A DNA stretch of 64,000 nt from Rotaria sordida. Its lineage: Eukaryota > Rotifera > Eurotatoria > Philodinida > Philodinidae. The stretch lies in assembly GCA_905250125.1 (NCBI GenBank), contig CAJNOL010001388.1:1-64000 (forward strand), written 5' to 3'. The position numbers and the translations under genes are program-made. The notes beneath the pieces were generated by a model that saw nothing but the letters and a program-made list of their open reading frames with translations, did no database searches and was not told the DNA's origin. This document shows positions 34,764 to 48,500 of the stretch, piece after piece (position 1 is the first letter of the stretch; every line of letters starts with the position of its first letter).

Positions 34764-37700
34764 TCATGATGCATATCTTAAAATTTAACTAAATGAATTT
34801 TTTTTCTGTCAAAAATAATGTAGAATGACAAAAAAGAAATTGATCATCTTTAGGGCATATCAAAAAAAGCAAAGTGACGACAACTATAATAACTCTTTCT
34901 TACGTTTGTCTCCTCATGTCTTTTCTTTTTCTGAGACGTCACTGAATTAATCCTCAATTCTCATTCTTGCTCTAGGAAAAAAAAAGTCACACTATAATTA
35001 TATATTCTTCTCTCATTCTAGCTATCATAATATCGTCAATAACTAAAAGCATTGTTGAATAGTATGATTTTATTTTCAGTCTCTATCACCTTTTATCATT
35101 CAAGAATCTATTGGATATTGCTTTCATCAAATGATCGTCTCTAACTACTTATTATAAGAAAAGAAAAAAAATATTATATGTTAAGAAAACAAGAAAGTGT
35201 AGGATAATAAGATCGACAATCCTATCATCATGGTATACAAGAAAATCTTTAGTCACAAATAGTGTTGCATATAACAGAAGGCTTGCAAATAAGACATCAT
35301 CATCATTATCACCAATGGTTTTTTTTTTATTATGCTTTTATTGAATTTATTGTGCCATACGAAAGCATTGACAACGAATTTCTACTAAAGCAAGATAAGA
35401 ATACCAAATGAGAAATAAACGAATTTTCTTACAATAGAATCATATAATACAACAAAAGAAAGGCAGGAGGTAAACTAATTCATTATAGCTCCTAGCTGAG
35501 TACACGGATACTGTTTTTTGTCTATGAAAGAATAAGAGTGAATCAATGTTTTATGACATATATGTGTCAACTATTTGTCTCTCTCTCTGTCTCGATTAAA
35601 GATCATGTTATTGACTTTTATAAGGAAACGAATACATTTGAAAATATTCTCACATTTGATCTCATAGACAATTAGCTTACTATTATGTAAACATAAAAAT
35701 TAAGAGAGATGAACAAGTATTATATTCTTATTCATATAATAAACTCTAAAAAACAAAATCAATCTATTGACTATTCCATCAATAAACATATTAGAAATTT
35801 TATATGAGAAAACTTTATTATAGTTGTAGTTCTTCGTTCTCTTATAAAAACATAGATAAAACTAGTTGCTCAATTTCTATGACAAGCAAATAGATTCGCT
35901 GTGTTATTATGTTCAATATAGAACGGAAATTCCGAATGCTTTTTGTTTGGTATCAATAATAGGTAAGCATGCAAAGTTATTATCGATAATGAAGCTGCTT
36001 TTTTTATTTCAAATGAGTACTCGTTAGTGATAAAGAAGAAAAGAATTAGAAGCATAGAAACAAAATAAAAGCATTATAGTCGCATAAACAACGCAAAGTC
36101 GAATTATTCATCGATCTTTTTCTGTTTTTTTTTCTAATACTTATATCAACATCGAATTAGCAATAGCATGCACCGATGCTTTACAATACACTCTATTGGT
36201 TACAAATTGACATCGTGCATTCCATTTTAAAAAAGACCTAATCTAATAAAATATGAACAATGTGACATTCAAGGTTAATAGACAACATGTGGATATATGA
36301 TGAAATTTTTTTTTTTGTTAAACATAAAGTTTTTCTTCAATCTTAATTGAACGAAATCAAACAAAAACCTAGACAATAGTACGTAAAATAGATATGAGTT
36401 TTATTTTATCGCTTTACATATAGATATAATTAAAATATGTTTATAATACGACGATGATTACATTTATCGGTATTGTAGATTTTTCTGTAGACAAAAAAAG
36501 TACACTATACATATGACATTAATCCAATTTAATGTATTTTCAACCCATCTCATGTTACATCTTTTAATTGAACTCTTCAGACAATAACAAGCATATTCAT
36601 AGTAGAATAGAAAAAAAAAAGAAAGTGGCCTTATAATAGACATGTTGCGCTTTTCTACTGAAATTCTTTCATGCGATCTTATCTTCTGGAAATTCCATGA
36701 GACAATCATGTTCGCATGAGCAGGTACACTTATTTTTTATTTTATACTGATTATTTTTTTTTATTGGTTTACGAAATAAATATGTTCTTCTTTGATTATT
36801 ATAAATGATGATAAGATCAAAGAAGAAAAAAAAATATTGGAAAACAATTTTTTTCAATTAATTTAAAACATTTCTATTGGTAAAACAAAAGAATGAGATT
36901 ATATCTGATGATTGAAATCTTTATGCAAGATTTCTTATTGTTCGCTAGCAAATAATAATAGAAGTACTTTTGACTCTATGTAAAAAAATTGTTAAATATA
37001 GTCTAATATGCAAGAGTGTCTCGAGATTACCAGGGTTAGAGATTGATGATCTAGGAAGTCGATTAGAAGATTTTTGCTAAAAGTGACCGGCTTTGGGAGG
37101 ATTTGAGCGTTTTGGTTTTGGGGAACTGATAATTAAAAAAAAAGTAATAAAACACTGAAACTCTGCTAAAGAAAAATGGAAATTTTTCAAGATTGTAAGG
37201 TCATCTGCTCGGGACATTCCTGCTTATATGGATGCTATGCTTGACTAATTCTCATACGAACAAAACCAACATGTCATCTTATTCTTATAATTTTCATAAA
37301 AGTATTGCTAAACTATGCTGCATGCTTTTCCATATGTTATGCAAGAATTGACTATAATAAGCACAATGCTAAAGGTATGTCATTTAATAAAAGATAATAT
37401 TATAGAGCTTTTTGCTTTTAGCAATGAATTTCTACTTTATCAACATATAATGTTCATCAGTATTTTAATTCTACTAGTTATGATTTTCAATAACGATCTG
37501 AAGAATTGATATAACTTTAATCATAGAATAGAAAAAAAAAAAGAAAACGTTTTGTTTCTTACAAACTCTTGAATAATATTAAGTCTTATGAGAATGGTAC
37601 GAAACTGAAATATGATTGTATATAGTTGAAGACTACTAAAGAAATTTCTAAAATAATTTAAAAAGAAGTATTAAAAAACCCAAATAAAAGTTCCATCAAG

Positions 37701-39370
37701 TAGATCTTCAACTTTTTTTCTGTGATAATTAAAAATTTTATCGTGATGCCTATATTATTAATTCATTGCATGAATATATTTTATCTTGTTTTTAATTTTT
37801 TCAAAGAAATTAGGTAGATTAGAAAAAGAATTTGAATTAGTTTAAGTTATTTTTAAAAAAATCAAAATATATTAGAATTAAAAATAATATTGTCTAGATA
37901 AAATTTTAATAAAATAATAATCAATTTTAAAAGGATTTGTGTCCTCAAATAATATATTAAATATATTCCAGTTTTCTTTTTTTTTTTTTCTTTACTTACG
38001 TAGAGAAAAGAACTTCATGATTAAACGCTGTGGTTGACAGTCTTCTTAAAACACTTCTACTGACATTTCTAGTTGAACACATTTAAAGAAAGTGGCTTCG
38101 TTAGTTTTTTTCTTCTTCCTCTTTTTTATCTCTTTTATTTTATTGAGCAAACGAGAAGAGAAAAATGACTAGCATCGTCAAATTGTCACCAAACTCCTAT
38201 AACCAAATAAGAAACTGTTAAAACATATTTTTAACTGAGATAGACAATATCATTTTCTTACCTGAATGATTTTTTAGTGTCACAAGCACCTGCTCTATTT
38301 AACAAGAAAAATATCAGTTGACTTTATCTTACAAGTGAATACTATTGAGAGTGATGTGTGTGATTATGTGATATAAGAAGAAAAAAAAATCACGACAAAA
38401 GGAAAGACAGTAACAAGGGAAATTAACATGAAAATAGAGAAAATTGCGCCAGCTTATATGATTGACAACGGCACAAGGCGTGGTTATATAAACATCATGT
38501 TGTCTGTTGCTTGTCACCAAATATAGATGATAATAAGAGAAAATGAAGACGAACAAACAATTTTTTTTTCAGATTATACTTATGTATATATATATATATA
38601 GATAAGTTAGCAAGTGAATCTTCTTTGATTTTTGGTATATTGTTACAAAATTGAATATGTCCTTGATTTACAAAGAAAAAAAAAGAAAAGGAAAATAAGA
38701 AGCCTTATTAGAAATAGTATATTCATACATTGAAATGACTATTTAATACTAATATTTATTGACATTCATCAATGAAATCAATCTACTTTTAAGCTTCAGA
38801 AAAAATTTATCAATAGGATCAGAGAGTGACTTTTTTTTTAATTATTTCATGTTGATAGCTAATCATCATTCCCTTTCTTGTTTAGCACACAATAAGTTTT
38901 GCCAAAGAGCGAGAAAAAAACAAAAAAGAAATCCAGAGCAAATCTTTCATCACTGAGACGAGTATCAATTTTTGTCTTGTTCGGCCCGTTAATATTTTGT
39001 CAACCTAATCAAGTCATACGCCTGATAACTTAATTCGACAGCTGGCTACAAATGAGAACTCTGCTTTTTTTCTCCGGTTTTCTCTGTTTGATATATACAG
39101 ACACAAGTTGTATGCAAAGGTCAAGTTAGCTATAAAATAATCGATTCCATCAATAATCTCATGATAACATTTGTGTACATAGAAAATAATCGCTTTATTT
39201 ATTTAAACATTCAAAGAGAGACATTGAAAATTGATAACATATGCTAAGAGAAAAAAAAAAGGAAAAAAACATGAAAATCTGACATTTTATGTTGTGTATA
39301 CATATTATTGGTTTAAAGAATTATTTTTGTTTTCATCTTAAATGTATAAAAAAAAATGATAATACGGTAA
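34764..39370. other. 4.6-kb intergenic region
   Basis: This is AT-rich DNA upstream of the GPCR gene and downstream of the geminin-like gene. It holds a family-C repeat copy (37070-37195) and a short (TA)n microsatellite near 38585. All ORFs here are short and low-complexity, so I see no gene. Regulatory sites for the receptor probably lie in the proximal part, but none is identifiable by eye. Confidence 0.5.
37070..37195 (+). repeat. dispersed repeat family C, copy 2
   Basis: Same-orientation counterpart of 18412-18535; the shared blocks are TTTTTGCTAAA, CCGG-TTT, CTCTGCTA and AAATTTTTCAAGATTG. Confidence 0.55.
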
Positions 39371-41826
39371 TTAAATATAGACTTTTTGTCGTTTTGATAC
39401 TGGAGATTCATCGATAATATTTAGTTCAATACCACTATCATGTTCTGACATTATGGACTAAAAAGTAAACATTTTTAGTAAAAAAAAGAAATATTAATTG
39501 ATGAAATTAATCATAAACATACATTAAAAATATTTGTTAAATATTCACATTGTTCACTTTTACGTTGTAATTGTTCATTTTCTTTAGTTAATTCATCAAG
39601 TAATTCATGAAGCTAGGAAGAAAAATAAATATTGGTCTTCGTGTTCCTTTTTTTCATATTTATTTTCTATGTAAAATACTTGTTGGTTTTCTTGTAATTG
39701 ATCTTCAAGTTTTATACGAGAACGTTCAGCTAATATTCTCCAATAACAATCTGACGCGTGAACTATAATATAAAAATTAAAAAATCGTATTTTTTAAAAT
39801 AATCTGATTAACAAAAAAAAAAGAAAAGCTTTATATTTTCTATTCAAGCAAAAGAAACAAAAGAGGATCCTATTACATGAGAATATTTAATTCATAAAAT
39901 AATCTCTTTGATCAGAATAGAGTGAATCTAACAGAAGTGATTATTATAATATGTAAAAATTATTTTGAATAGAATTTTTATGCAAAGCAAAATATGATAT
40001 GCTACGAAGAGACATTCAAATATTAATAAATAAATAAATAAACCACAACCATAGACCTGTGTATAATCATAACCTATCGAATTAAGCATTCTTTAATAAA
40101 AATCTAATATTTATTTTTGAATTAAATATGATTAATGAGAATTCATAGACTAAGAAGCAATAACTTCTATATTTGATTAGTATTAAAAGACAACCATTGG
40201 TTTGTTGGTATAATTTCATATGGGTATTTATTTGAAAAATAAAAGATTGACTACCTTTTCTTTTTATGTCAAAATTTAAAATGAAAATAAAAATTCTACC
40301 TATAATAATTTATTTCTAACATTTATTCGTTGCCTATTGTAAAAACTTGTTAAAATCGAAAATCAAATAAATATTAACAATAAACATGTTGATAGAAAAT
40401 AAGATAGAATCATCAAAATAAACAAACTATGAAATGTTTTTTGTATCAACATAGTAGTTCGTTGGCCGTAGAAACATTGAAAAGTGCTTGAGAAAATTCT
40501 GACTATCAAGACATCTTCTTTATTATATGAAAATAATACTAACATTCTAACAGAGATTATACACAAGTCAACAGAGGCAAAAGCTTTTCAAGAAACTCGC
40601 ACGCTTCAAGAATATCCAGTAACTGTAAATTTCCAATATTTGGTAGTTGTTTCACTTTGAAAATATAATTATCCAATAGCAATAAAGGTCTTTCTTTGTT
40701 ATGAATTAATGAAATAAGTGACGATAATGGCTGGTCGACATCTGGTGAAGATAAAACAGCTTCGATCATGATGATTGACTTTTAGGAGTAGAGTAGTTAT
40801 TTCTTCGAGTATTTTAATTAATCTCTAATAAGTATTATTCATCATTATTGCCTCTGAATGAAAAAAGCAATAATAAACTATAGATATCGAGAATCAGCAT
40901 TTGCTATATATATCACTTTTGTTTTTCGATATTTTTCCTTTCAATCATTCTATATCACGCCTGAAGGTTTATTTTCCATGATGAAAATTTATTATTAAGT
41001 TTTATCTTTCGTAATTTATAAGATAACATTTTTTTCCGAAACACAATAAAATGAGGATAGTTCTCATATTTTATCTACGTGATCAAACTCCATTCAGAAT
41101 AATTTTGCAACTTTTATATAATTAGAATAAAAAATTTACTCAGAAATGCTTTCTCTCTCATACCCTGTAATTTCATAGAAAGTATTATATATCAAATGAC
41201 TTCCTTGCAATGTTTTATTCCGTGTGAGAGCCGAAGAGGCGGTATCGCTTTGAGGATCAGTTTCACTCTTCCGGTGTTTGTATATGTCTATGCTTCTAAA
41301 AATAGACGTTCTCACAAAATTATAAATAGCGTCTCTGAAAGAGAAAGTCTACATACAACACTGAATTCCTTCTACATAATGTGGATCTTTTTCAAAATGA
41401 ATACAAAAGTATAAACTCGTAAAATATATATTGACTTGTCTAATATCTGTTTTCTATGCTACATTGTTCTCTAGACTATCTTATTTCAATATAAATATAA
41501 TTAAAATGCACCTGACATGTCGATATTACGCAAATCATTTTCTATTAAATATTAATCTCAAGTAATTATTTTTTATTCTATGATGTCTCAAGAAACAAAA
41601 AGAATTCATTTTATTTACTTTTAACAAATTTTTCAAATTCCTTATCATTCATATTTTTTCCTTGTATTATAATATTATCGATATAGTTCGGTGTATTTGT
41701 ACTTTTTGAATATTTTTCGATTATATCTGTCTGCATGCACACGGATTGTTTCTTTGATTGTAATACAATTGAATTCAGTGAGCATAAATTATTTTTTGAT
41801 GGAGTCGATGTTCTTTTAAGCATCAT
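39371..41826 (-). CDS. GMNN: geminin-like replication-licensing inhibitor
   Basis: Four exons (41826-41619, 39762-39680, 39612-39523, 39457-39371) join in frame to 155 residues. The centre is a coiled coil that starts with CYWRILAERSRIKLEDQL, has a second part with LHELLDELTKENEQL, and ends EYLTNIF. This matches the geminin/multicilin/GEMC1 coiled coil, including the YW-x-x-x-AE-x-R entry and the EN-x-L repeats. Before it, EFEKFVK corresponds to the short motif preceding the coil in geminin. The N-terminus is Ser/Lys-rich and the C-tail short and acidic. Geminin binds Cdt1 to block re-licensing of replication origins; paralogues drive centriole amplification. At 155 residues it is shorter than vertebrate geminin (~209). 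The first intron is 1.86 kb. Geminin is preferred over GEMC1/multicilin because those proteins are longer and have a C-terminal TIRT domain, which is absent here. Confidence 0.75.
40557..40769 (-). CDS. unrecognised 70-codon ORF inside geminin intron
   Basis: This is an ORF on the same strand as the host gene, inside its first intron. It begins MIEAVLSSPDVDQPLSSL and ends in a Leu-rich helix-like stretch (LLDILEACEFLEKLL). Amino-acid composition is less skewed to F, I, K and N than chance ORFs in this window. No domain is recognised and no splice partner is evident. It could be an alternative exon, a small gene or chance. Confidence 0.25.
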   Translation of the reverse strand: MIEAVLSSPDVDQPLSSLISLIHNKERPLLLLDNYIFKVKQLPNIGNLQLLDILEACEFLEKLLPLLTCV

Positions 41827-42136
41827 TAACGAATAATAAAATCTTTAAAAAAAAAAAGAATTGTTATTTATGATGTGTATAGATTTTTACAAAAAAGAAA
41901 AAAAGAAAGAAATGAAGTGTTTTATTTTAGTTATATAATGAGGTATGCATATATGCAAAAGACAAATAACACATGCACCAAAAAGCTTTGATAAATGAAA
42001 GAAGCGAATCTAAGAAAAGAAAAACAATCAGATCTAAAGATGAATTGAGATATTTTTGATCCATTCTCTTTGAGAGAAAAAATAATATTTTACTGAATAA
42101 ACTATGTTGATTATTAAAAATCTTTTTGTTTTTTTC

Positions 42137-44223
42137 TTATTCAGTTGGTCTTGTACGGTTAAGTGCTGATTGTAATTCACCTGTAAAATTAGCTTGTAAT
42201 CGAACACGATTTTGAAAATTTTCTACATTTCTTAAACTATTTAAAATATCTTTTGTTTTACCAAAATAAATTGAATTAAGTGTTTGTCGAATTTTATTTT
42301 CCATTTCTTCAACCATTTTTCCAATATTAATTATATGTTGAGAAAAATCCGTTATTTGATGATCAGCTTCAAGTTGTCGTGTTAAACTTCCACCTAAATT
42401 CATCATACCTGACATTGTTTTATGTGTTTGTAACCAAAGCATAACTGTTGATGTTAATTTATAATGTGCTGTTCGACCACTTTGTTTTTCTTGTACTTCA
42501 ATAACATGAATTGAATCCCAACAACCTTTTATTTTTTTACTGCCATCACCAACTTTTTTTATAAGTACAACACCAGCAAAACCATTTTCAAGATCCCAAA
42601 AATAAACCGATGAAACACCACCTTCAAAATACATTTCACGATATTGTTCAAATGCTTGATTTGCTTCGATTTCTAAATGACGAAGTCGATCGGACGGAAG
42701 ATTTCCTATTAGCAAAAAAAAAAAGAAATCTACATGTCTTCATTTTTCAATATTAAATACATCAGACATTTTTTTTTTCTAATATCAATGTGATTACTCA
42801 ATTTAGAAAATAGAATGATAAGATATAATATATTTCTAATTGATAGAAATAGTAAATTTCTTCAAAATTATGATAGCTCAAGGTTTAAATCTGAACTATT
42901 TGATGATCCGTGAGTCTTATTGATGATGAAAAACAAAATGTTGCCCTGACCTCATTGTTGCGTTAATTAATAGATATGAAATTCGGCAACACCCTACAGA
43001 AATGTTGTTACTTTTTTTGAAGGTCTCATCCCTATACTTTAGTGTTAATGAAAGAATATTCTGGATTCATCGGACAGAGTATAACGCCTTTTTATAGAAA
43101 ATATCCGCTGATATGAAATAGAGCATTTTCGTAGGTGCCTGCACAACCTCATATCCATCAATTAACGCAATAATGATTCAGAACAAGTTCACTTTCTATC
43201 ATTAATAAGACGCATTTGCCATCGAATAGTTCACATTTAAATCTAGAACAATTTATAATTTTCAAGAAATTTACTACTTCTATTAATTCGTAAAAAAGTT
43301 ATATCAAAATATACTCTTATTAAATAACTAAAAGATGTACTCAAAAAAAAAACAGTTCTTTTTATCTTCGACTACTCGTTTGAAACGTATATCCTTGAAA
43401 ATAAAATCCGAATCAACAAATATTAAAATACAGAAAGACCTCTTATTTCTGCAACACCCGTTAAAAATTAAGATGTCATACAAAAAGCGTTAACTCATTA
43501 TGCAGTTGAATATTATCTGAAGAAACAAATCAGCTGTTAGTTAAGTATATTCATACGGAAGGATCATACATTGCACTGACAACATCAGAAATATTTTGTA
43601 ACATCTGGAAAGAATTTCTTTGATTAATAATGTCTTGTATAAAATATGAAGCCGGACAGAGAATTCTTTCTATTCTTTATATCAAATTTTTATTTCGATT
43701 GAAAAATTTCTAATGAATTGATGTTCTTAATTCAAAAATTATTTCGAACAAAGTTTTATGTTGAGAAAATAAAAATAAAATATTTGGATGTATGTTTTTC
43801 CACTTATCTCTTCTAAAAAGAAATCGATGTTTTTCCTTTTTTTGAATACTCAAAATTTCTATTCATTTCGTTGAAATAATGGTTCCTTATTGTCTTTGTT
43901 TAGTCATCTTCATTCAATAATATCTAATCAAACAAACCATCAAAAGGTGGTGTATATGTATTCGTCCATGGTGATCGATATGAATCGCCATCACGATTAT
44001 AATCACATAATAAATAATCTTTGCCAACAGTTCGATCACGAACAACTTTAAGTGGTTGATCAACAGCTGCTAAAAGTTCTTCAGTTAAATCAGGTACAAG
44101 ATCAATTAGATCCGAGAGATTTTTTTCCACTTGTTGTGGTGGTAAACGTCTCATTAAATCGAGTGCACAATCTAATTGTGAATCGATTAATGTGTTTGAT
44201 GTTGTTGTTGTACTAGTAGTCAT
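42137..44223 (-). CDS. CAPZB: F-actin-capping protein subunit beta
   Basis: Two exons (44223-43938 and 42705-42137, phase 1) encode 284 residues, close to the ~272-277 usual for the family. Signature stretches are unmistakable: [104 protein letters not shown] and NLGGSLTRQ. The C-terminal tentacle helix carries QSALNRTRP. The protein pairs with the alpha subunit to cap barbed ends of actin filaments. The N-terminus has a Thr/Ser-rich extension of about ten residues. The single 1.2-kb intron contains a palindromic insertion. Confidence 0.97.
42819..43314. mobile_element. palindromic MITE-like element in capping-protein intron
   Basis: The arms mirror each other over about 120 bp: AGAAATAGTAAATTTCTTCAAAATTAT at the left against its inverted counterpart (ATTTTCAAGAAATTTACTAC at ~43260). 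They continue through GATTTAAAT-TGAACTATT-GATG and GTCTTATT-ATGAT. Ends are at the TATATTTTGATAT-like sequences. Confidence 0.65.
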
Positions 44224-45547
44224 CTGAAAAAAAAATTAATCAAGTTTTAGTGATACACACAAATACTTTCGAAGTCAATCAATTAAAAAGAACTGTTTCA
44301 AAAATATATCCTAATAAGGTATATCTAGTTGTTTTTTAAGATCAGTTTAGAGTAATTTTTAGTTGACATAATAGTTCTAATAAAGTAGAACAATTTTGAC
44401 TCTGTGCACTCGATCACGACGACCTATAAATCATACTATAATATCTTTTTTGAGCTGAAAAAAGCTGTTAGCACTATCTCTGCGAGATTAAAATGTGAAA
44501 CACGATGTAGTTAATCTTGCTAACAACAGGGGAATTGTTTTGATCTATTTATTTAAGGACATATTTCTTCAACGTCTGTTTACTGAACCTTCTAGAAATG
44601 CAATAAGAAAATAGTTCACGAGACGTTGTCCATCTACGGTCATGGATCATATATCAGTAACGTCTGTCATGCAGTAGCGGATCTAGAATCTTGGGAAAGT
44701 GATACTACCATGGTCATAAAATGTGTTGGCTCGTTTTTTAGGGTTTTCTGCTGAGAAAAGTTGAAAAATGTTTTAAATCGGGAGAGACGATCGCCCTCAG
44801 TATCCCTCTAAATCTACTAATGTTGTGATAGTCTCTAACTAGCGTCTGACACGATTTGTGGGGGATGGACAAATTTTCTCTCGTATATTTCAGTACTCCT
44901 TTTAGATTGTGTTTCATAATAAGACATCTATATCCTAAGATGAAGAATGATTCGATCAATAAAAGAAAATATTATTTTTTGAATAATAAAAATTTCTAAC
45001 TTTCAAGTTAAATTCAATAGAGATTAAAGTGATAGAATAATTTATGTTTGATAATAATAAAATTCCAAGGACTTAATTTACATCAATAAAATTCTATAAA
45101 ATCTGATCATTGTGTTGCCCATGATTATACTATTACTAATATCATTTTTTGAATCTAGAATATGAATTTTAATAATGAAAATAGATAAATTCGAATAATT
45201 ATCTTTCGTATCACGAAATTCAAATGCTTCTTGGTTATTTAATTTTTGTTTTGCTGATTTACACACACACACAGGTAGAAAACGATATAGAAGAATTTTG
45301 TATTGAAACATTACATCTTTCAAGAAATTGAAAGACATATAAAAGAAAATATTTCGAATACCGTCATGAAAAACTACAAACAAGAGAGAAAAAAAATAGA
45401 AAAGAACACAGTTTCAACAACTACTGTGATCACAAAATCAATGGACAGCAAAAAAAACTTTTTTTTTAATGTACGTGTCTTAAAAAAACAATAATAGGAA
45501 AATAGAATTAATGTTGAATTTTTCTTTGCCTTTGTTTGTTTGTTTTT
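44224..45547. other. intergenic with family-B repeat
   Basis: This lies between the start of the capping-protein gene and the stop of XRN1. 44450-44945 is a second copy of dispersed family B (see 14110-14515), recognised by CTGTTAGCAC, AAATGTGAAACACGATG and the AGATTGTGTTTCA end. The rest is AT-rich, with XRN1 3' UTR probably covering 45400-45547. Confidence 0.55.
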
Positions 45548-48500
45548 TTACTTATGAGTTTTAGGTATATTACGTAGCACCTGTGATGGAATAAATTTAA
45601 GAGCTGCTTTATTTGTCAAACCGGTTGAAGCCTGTTGCTGAAATTGCATTGTTGAAGATTCATGAGACATGAGAGGAATTGGTGGTAACTGACCTGGATC
45701 CATAGGTGGATTTTGCATTTGCATAGGAAATTGTTGTTGTTGTTGTTGTTGTTGTTCATAATTAAATGGTATCGAAGTCATTACAGATCCAGTAGGATAG
45801 TTAATGTATCCGCCTTGAGGATGCAAATTATATGATGGAAAAGGACTTCCATGATTGAATTCATTACGAATCAGTGGAGCATCATACATAAGATTGAATG
45901 GTTCCATACCAGGTGGAAAATGCGGGTAAGATAATGGTTGTTGAAATTGTGATGGTGTATACATTGATGATTGCTGTTCAAATGGATACATTGGAACTTG
46001 TGGCATATTTTCACTAGGTTCATTCATGACTGAAATAAAATAATGAAAAAATTTTTATAGTGAGAAGAGAATGGAATTACGTACATGGAGCTTGAATGTA
46101 TTGAGGTTGTATAGGTTCCCACATTTGTTGAATAGGTATTTGTGGACCTGAAGTTTGAAATGGTGGTATTGCTGGAGTAGTTTCGAATGATGATTGATAA
46201 TTTCCTAATTGTTCAGAATCTTGAATGGCATGAAACAATAAAGAATCCGGTGTTGCTGTTGGTATAGTAATATTCATTGGTGTAAGTGTTAGTTTTGGAT
46301 CAGACGAATTTTCGATAAATAATGGAATTGATGAAGGATTTTCTATTGAAATAGAAGGTTGTTCTATTGATGGTACAGGAGATGTTGAATCATCTGTAAT
46401 TGGTTTTTGTTCCTTGACTTGAGTAAAATTTGGGTTGTCATGTGTAGATAATGGTGGTGCTGATTTTGGTTTTGTTCTTGTATTCTCATTATCTGAATCT
46501 TTTTTTACAATATTCATAGGTTCGTGTTGTCGAACTGTTGATATTTGTTTATATGAATATCGGTCTTCTATATGACTCGGAGGTACAGATTGTTGATGTT
46601 GATAATTCATTGAACGAAATCGAAGTGAATGAGAATAATTAAGTAAATGATATGAATGAACTTTAATACGACATTTTTGTTGATTCTTACCAAGTAATAT
46701 AGTATTGAGACAATTTGAAGGTAAATTATCAAATAATATTTCATAATATGTATCTAAATTTGTTCGACCATACATAATACCGATAACAGTACCACGTGTA
46801 CCAATAGGTACTCCCGTGCCAGGACGAACATTAACAACACGATCAAATACAGAAAATGTTGTTCTAATATCTGGATCACACATACCAAATGATTCATTTG
46901 CTTTAAATAAATAATGTGGTTCAAAAGATACTAGTTTTGTTTTTTCATTTGGATGTTTTGCTGCACGTTTCTATGAATAAATGAAAAGATTTTTTTAAAT
47001 ATAATATATGTATTTATGAGTAGTTGCCTAATTCAATTTATAATATAAATAGAGCTCGAAAAAATCAAAAGCATCCTGTTATTAGTACATAATAATTTTC
47101 TTTTTCTAACTTCTAAATGATGTATATGATGAATAGGATAGAAATTTTATTATTTGATTGATTTTTAACTTAAGTGCTATTTAACTGTCGAAGTCAAGTT
47201 CGAATTGGAAACTAAAGATAGACATATGGTGTACACAAAGACCAGTATGGGTCACGGCTAGAGATGCGCGAGACTACGAGAAAAAAATTTTTTGTGACCG
47301 GACCTCCAATAGATGACCCAAAAAAGTGCTAGTCGTCGACTATCTCAATCAAACAGCGAGTACTTAAAAATTATTCTACATATAATGCGAATAAGTTTTG
47401 GAGTAGTTTTTTCTAGACCAGGATCGAAACTCGAAAAACTAAAATCACTGAGATCGGGACCAAAAGAAATATTTTTAACTGATGAATGTTTAAATGTTAA
47501 TTATCTATGTTCGCCAGTATGACAATTGAAGTTTTCAGTATTCAAATCTGTATGGAATTTCTTGGCGTTTCGAGCGCTCAAAATGTTCTCTGTATGTGCT
47601 TGTTAACATAGCTTGGCAAACCTACATACCTAATTTAGAGAAAATAGAAGACTTGGTACTTAAACTACTGTAAGTTACTTAGCAGCACTTTGAGCTACAT
47701 CTTCGCATGTTAGTTTATTCGAAAGAACTCCTCACTAGATACTTGTCTAATGATGAATCGAGAAAAAAAAGAAAACTTTTGTTCTTTTCGTAAATTTACA
47801 GTGAATTTATCGATATTTATAATTTTTTTGTAATAAATAATATGAATGAATACATTTATATTTTATTTTACTACTTATTTTTGAAATGATAATGAACTTC
47901 TGAAAGTATATTTATATTATAATTTGGATTAGACATCTCGAGAAATTTACTTCATAAAATGAATTGACAAATTTTTCTATTTCATTAACAACAGGTGTAT
48001 CAAGTATTTCCCAAGCAGCACTTGTCAATGACATTGAATATGTTGGTAAATTTTTAATCCATGTACGAACTTGTTGTAATTCATGTTTTCTATAAAATAA
48101 TCAAATTTTGAAATTATTAATAAAAATCAATTTAAATAAATACCCATTTTTTCCTGGCCAAATATTCGATTCTAAGTAATTATCTTTATTTGGTTTTCGT
48201 GTTAATTCTGCAATAATATCAGGAAATCTTAAAAAAGTAATATGAAGTAATTCGTTTTTTTTTATTTTGACTAAGAAAAACTAACTTTGAAATGTATTCA
48301 GATATGATACGTATTGCTTCAGTTGAATAATACCATATATCATTAAATTTCTTTGTGTAACCATGAAGCTAGAAATTAAATTAAATGATTATTGATTTTC
48401 CAAAATCAATGAAATAAATATTAAGTATTAACTGTCAGATATAGAAAATCAAGATCAGACTAAATAGATTTTGTTTTCAAAATTATTTTATGATAGTCTG

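Noticed and set aside
47313-47522. 69-codon plus-strand ORF in an XRN1 intron
   Set aside because: Opposite strand, no domain, composition like the background.
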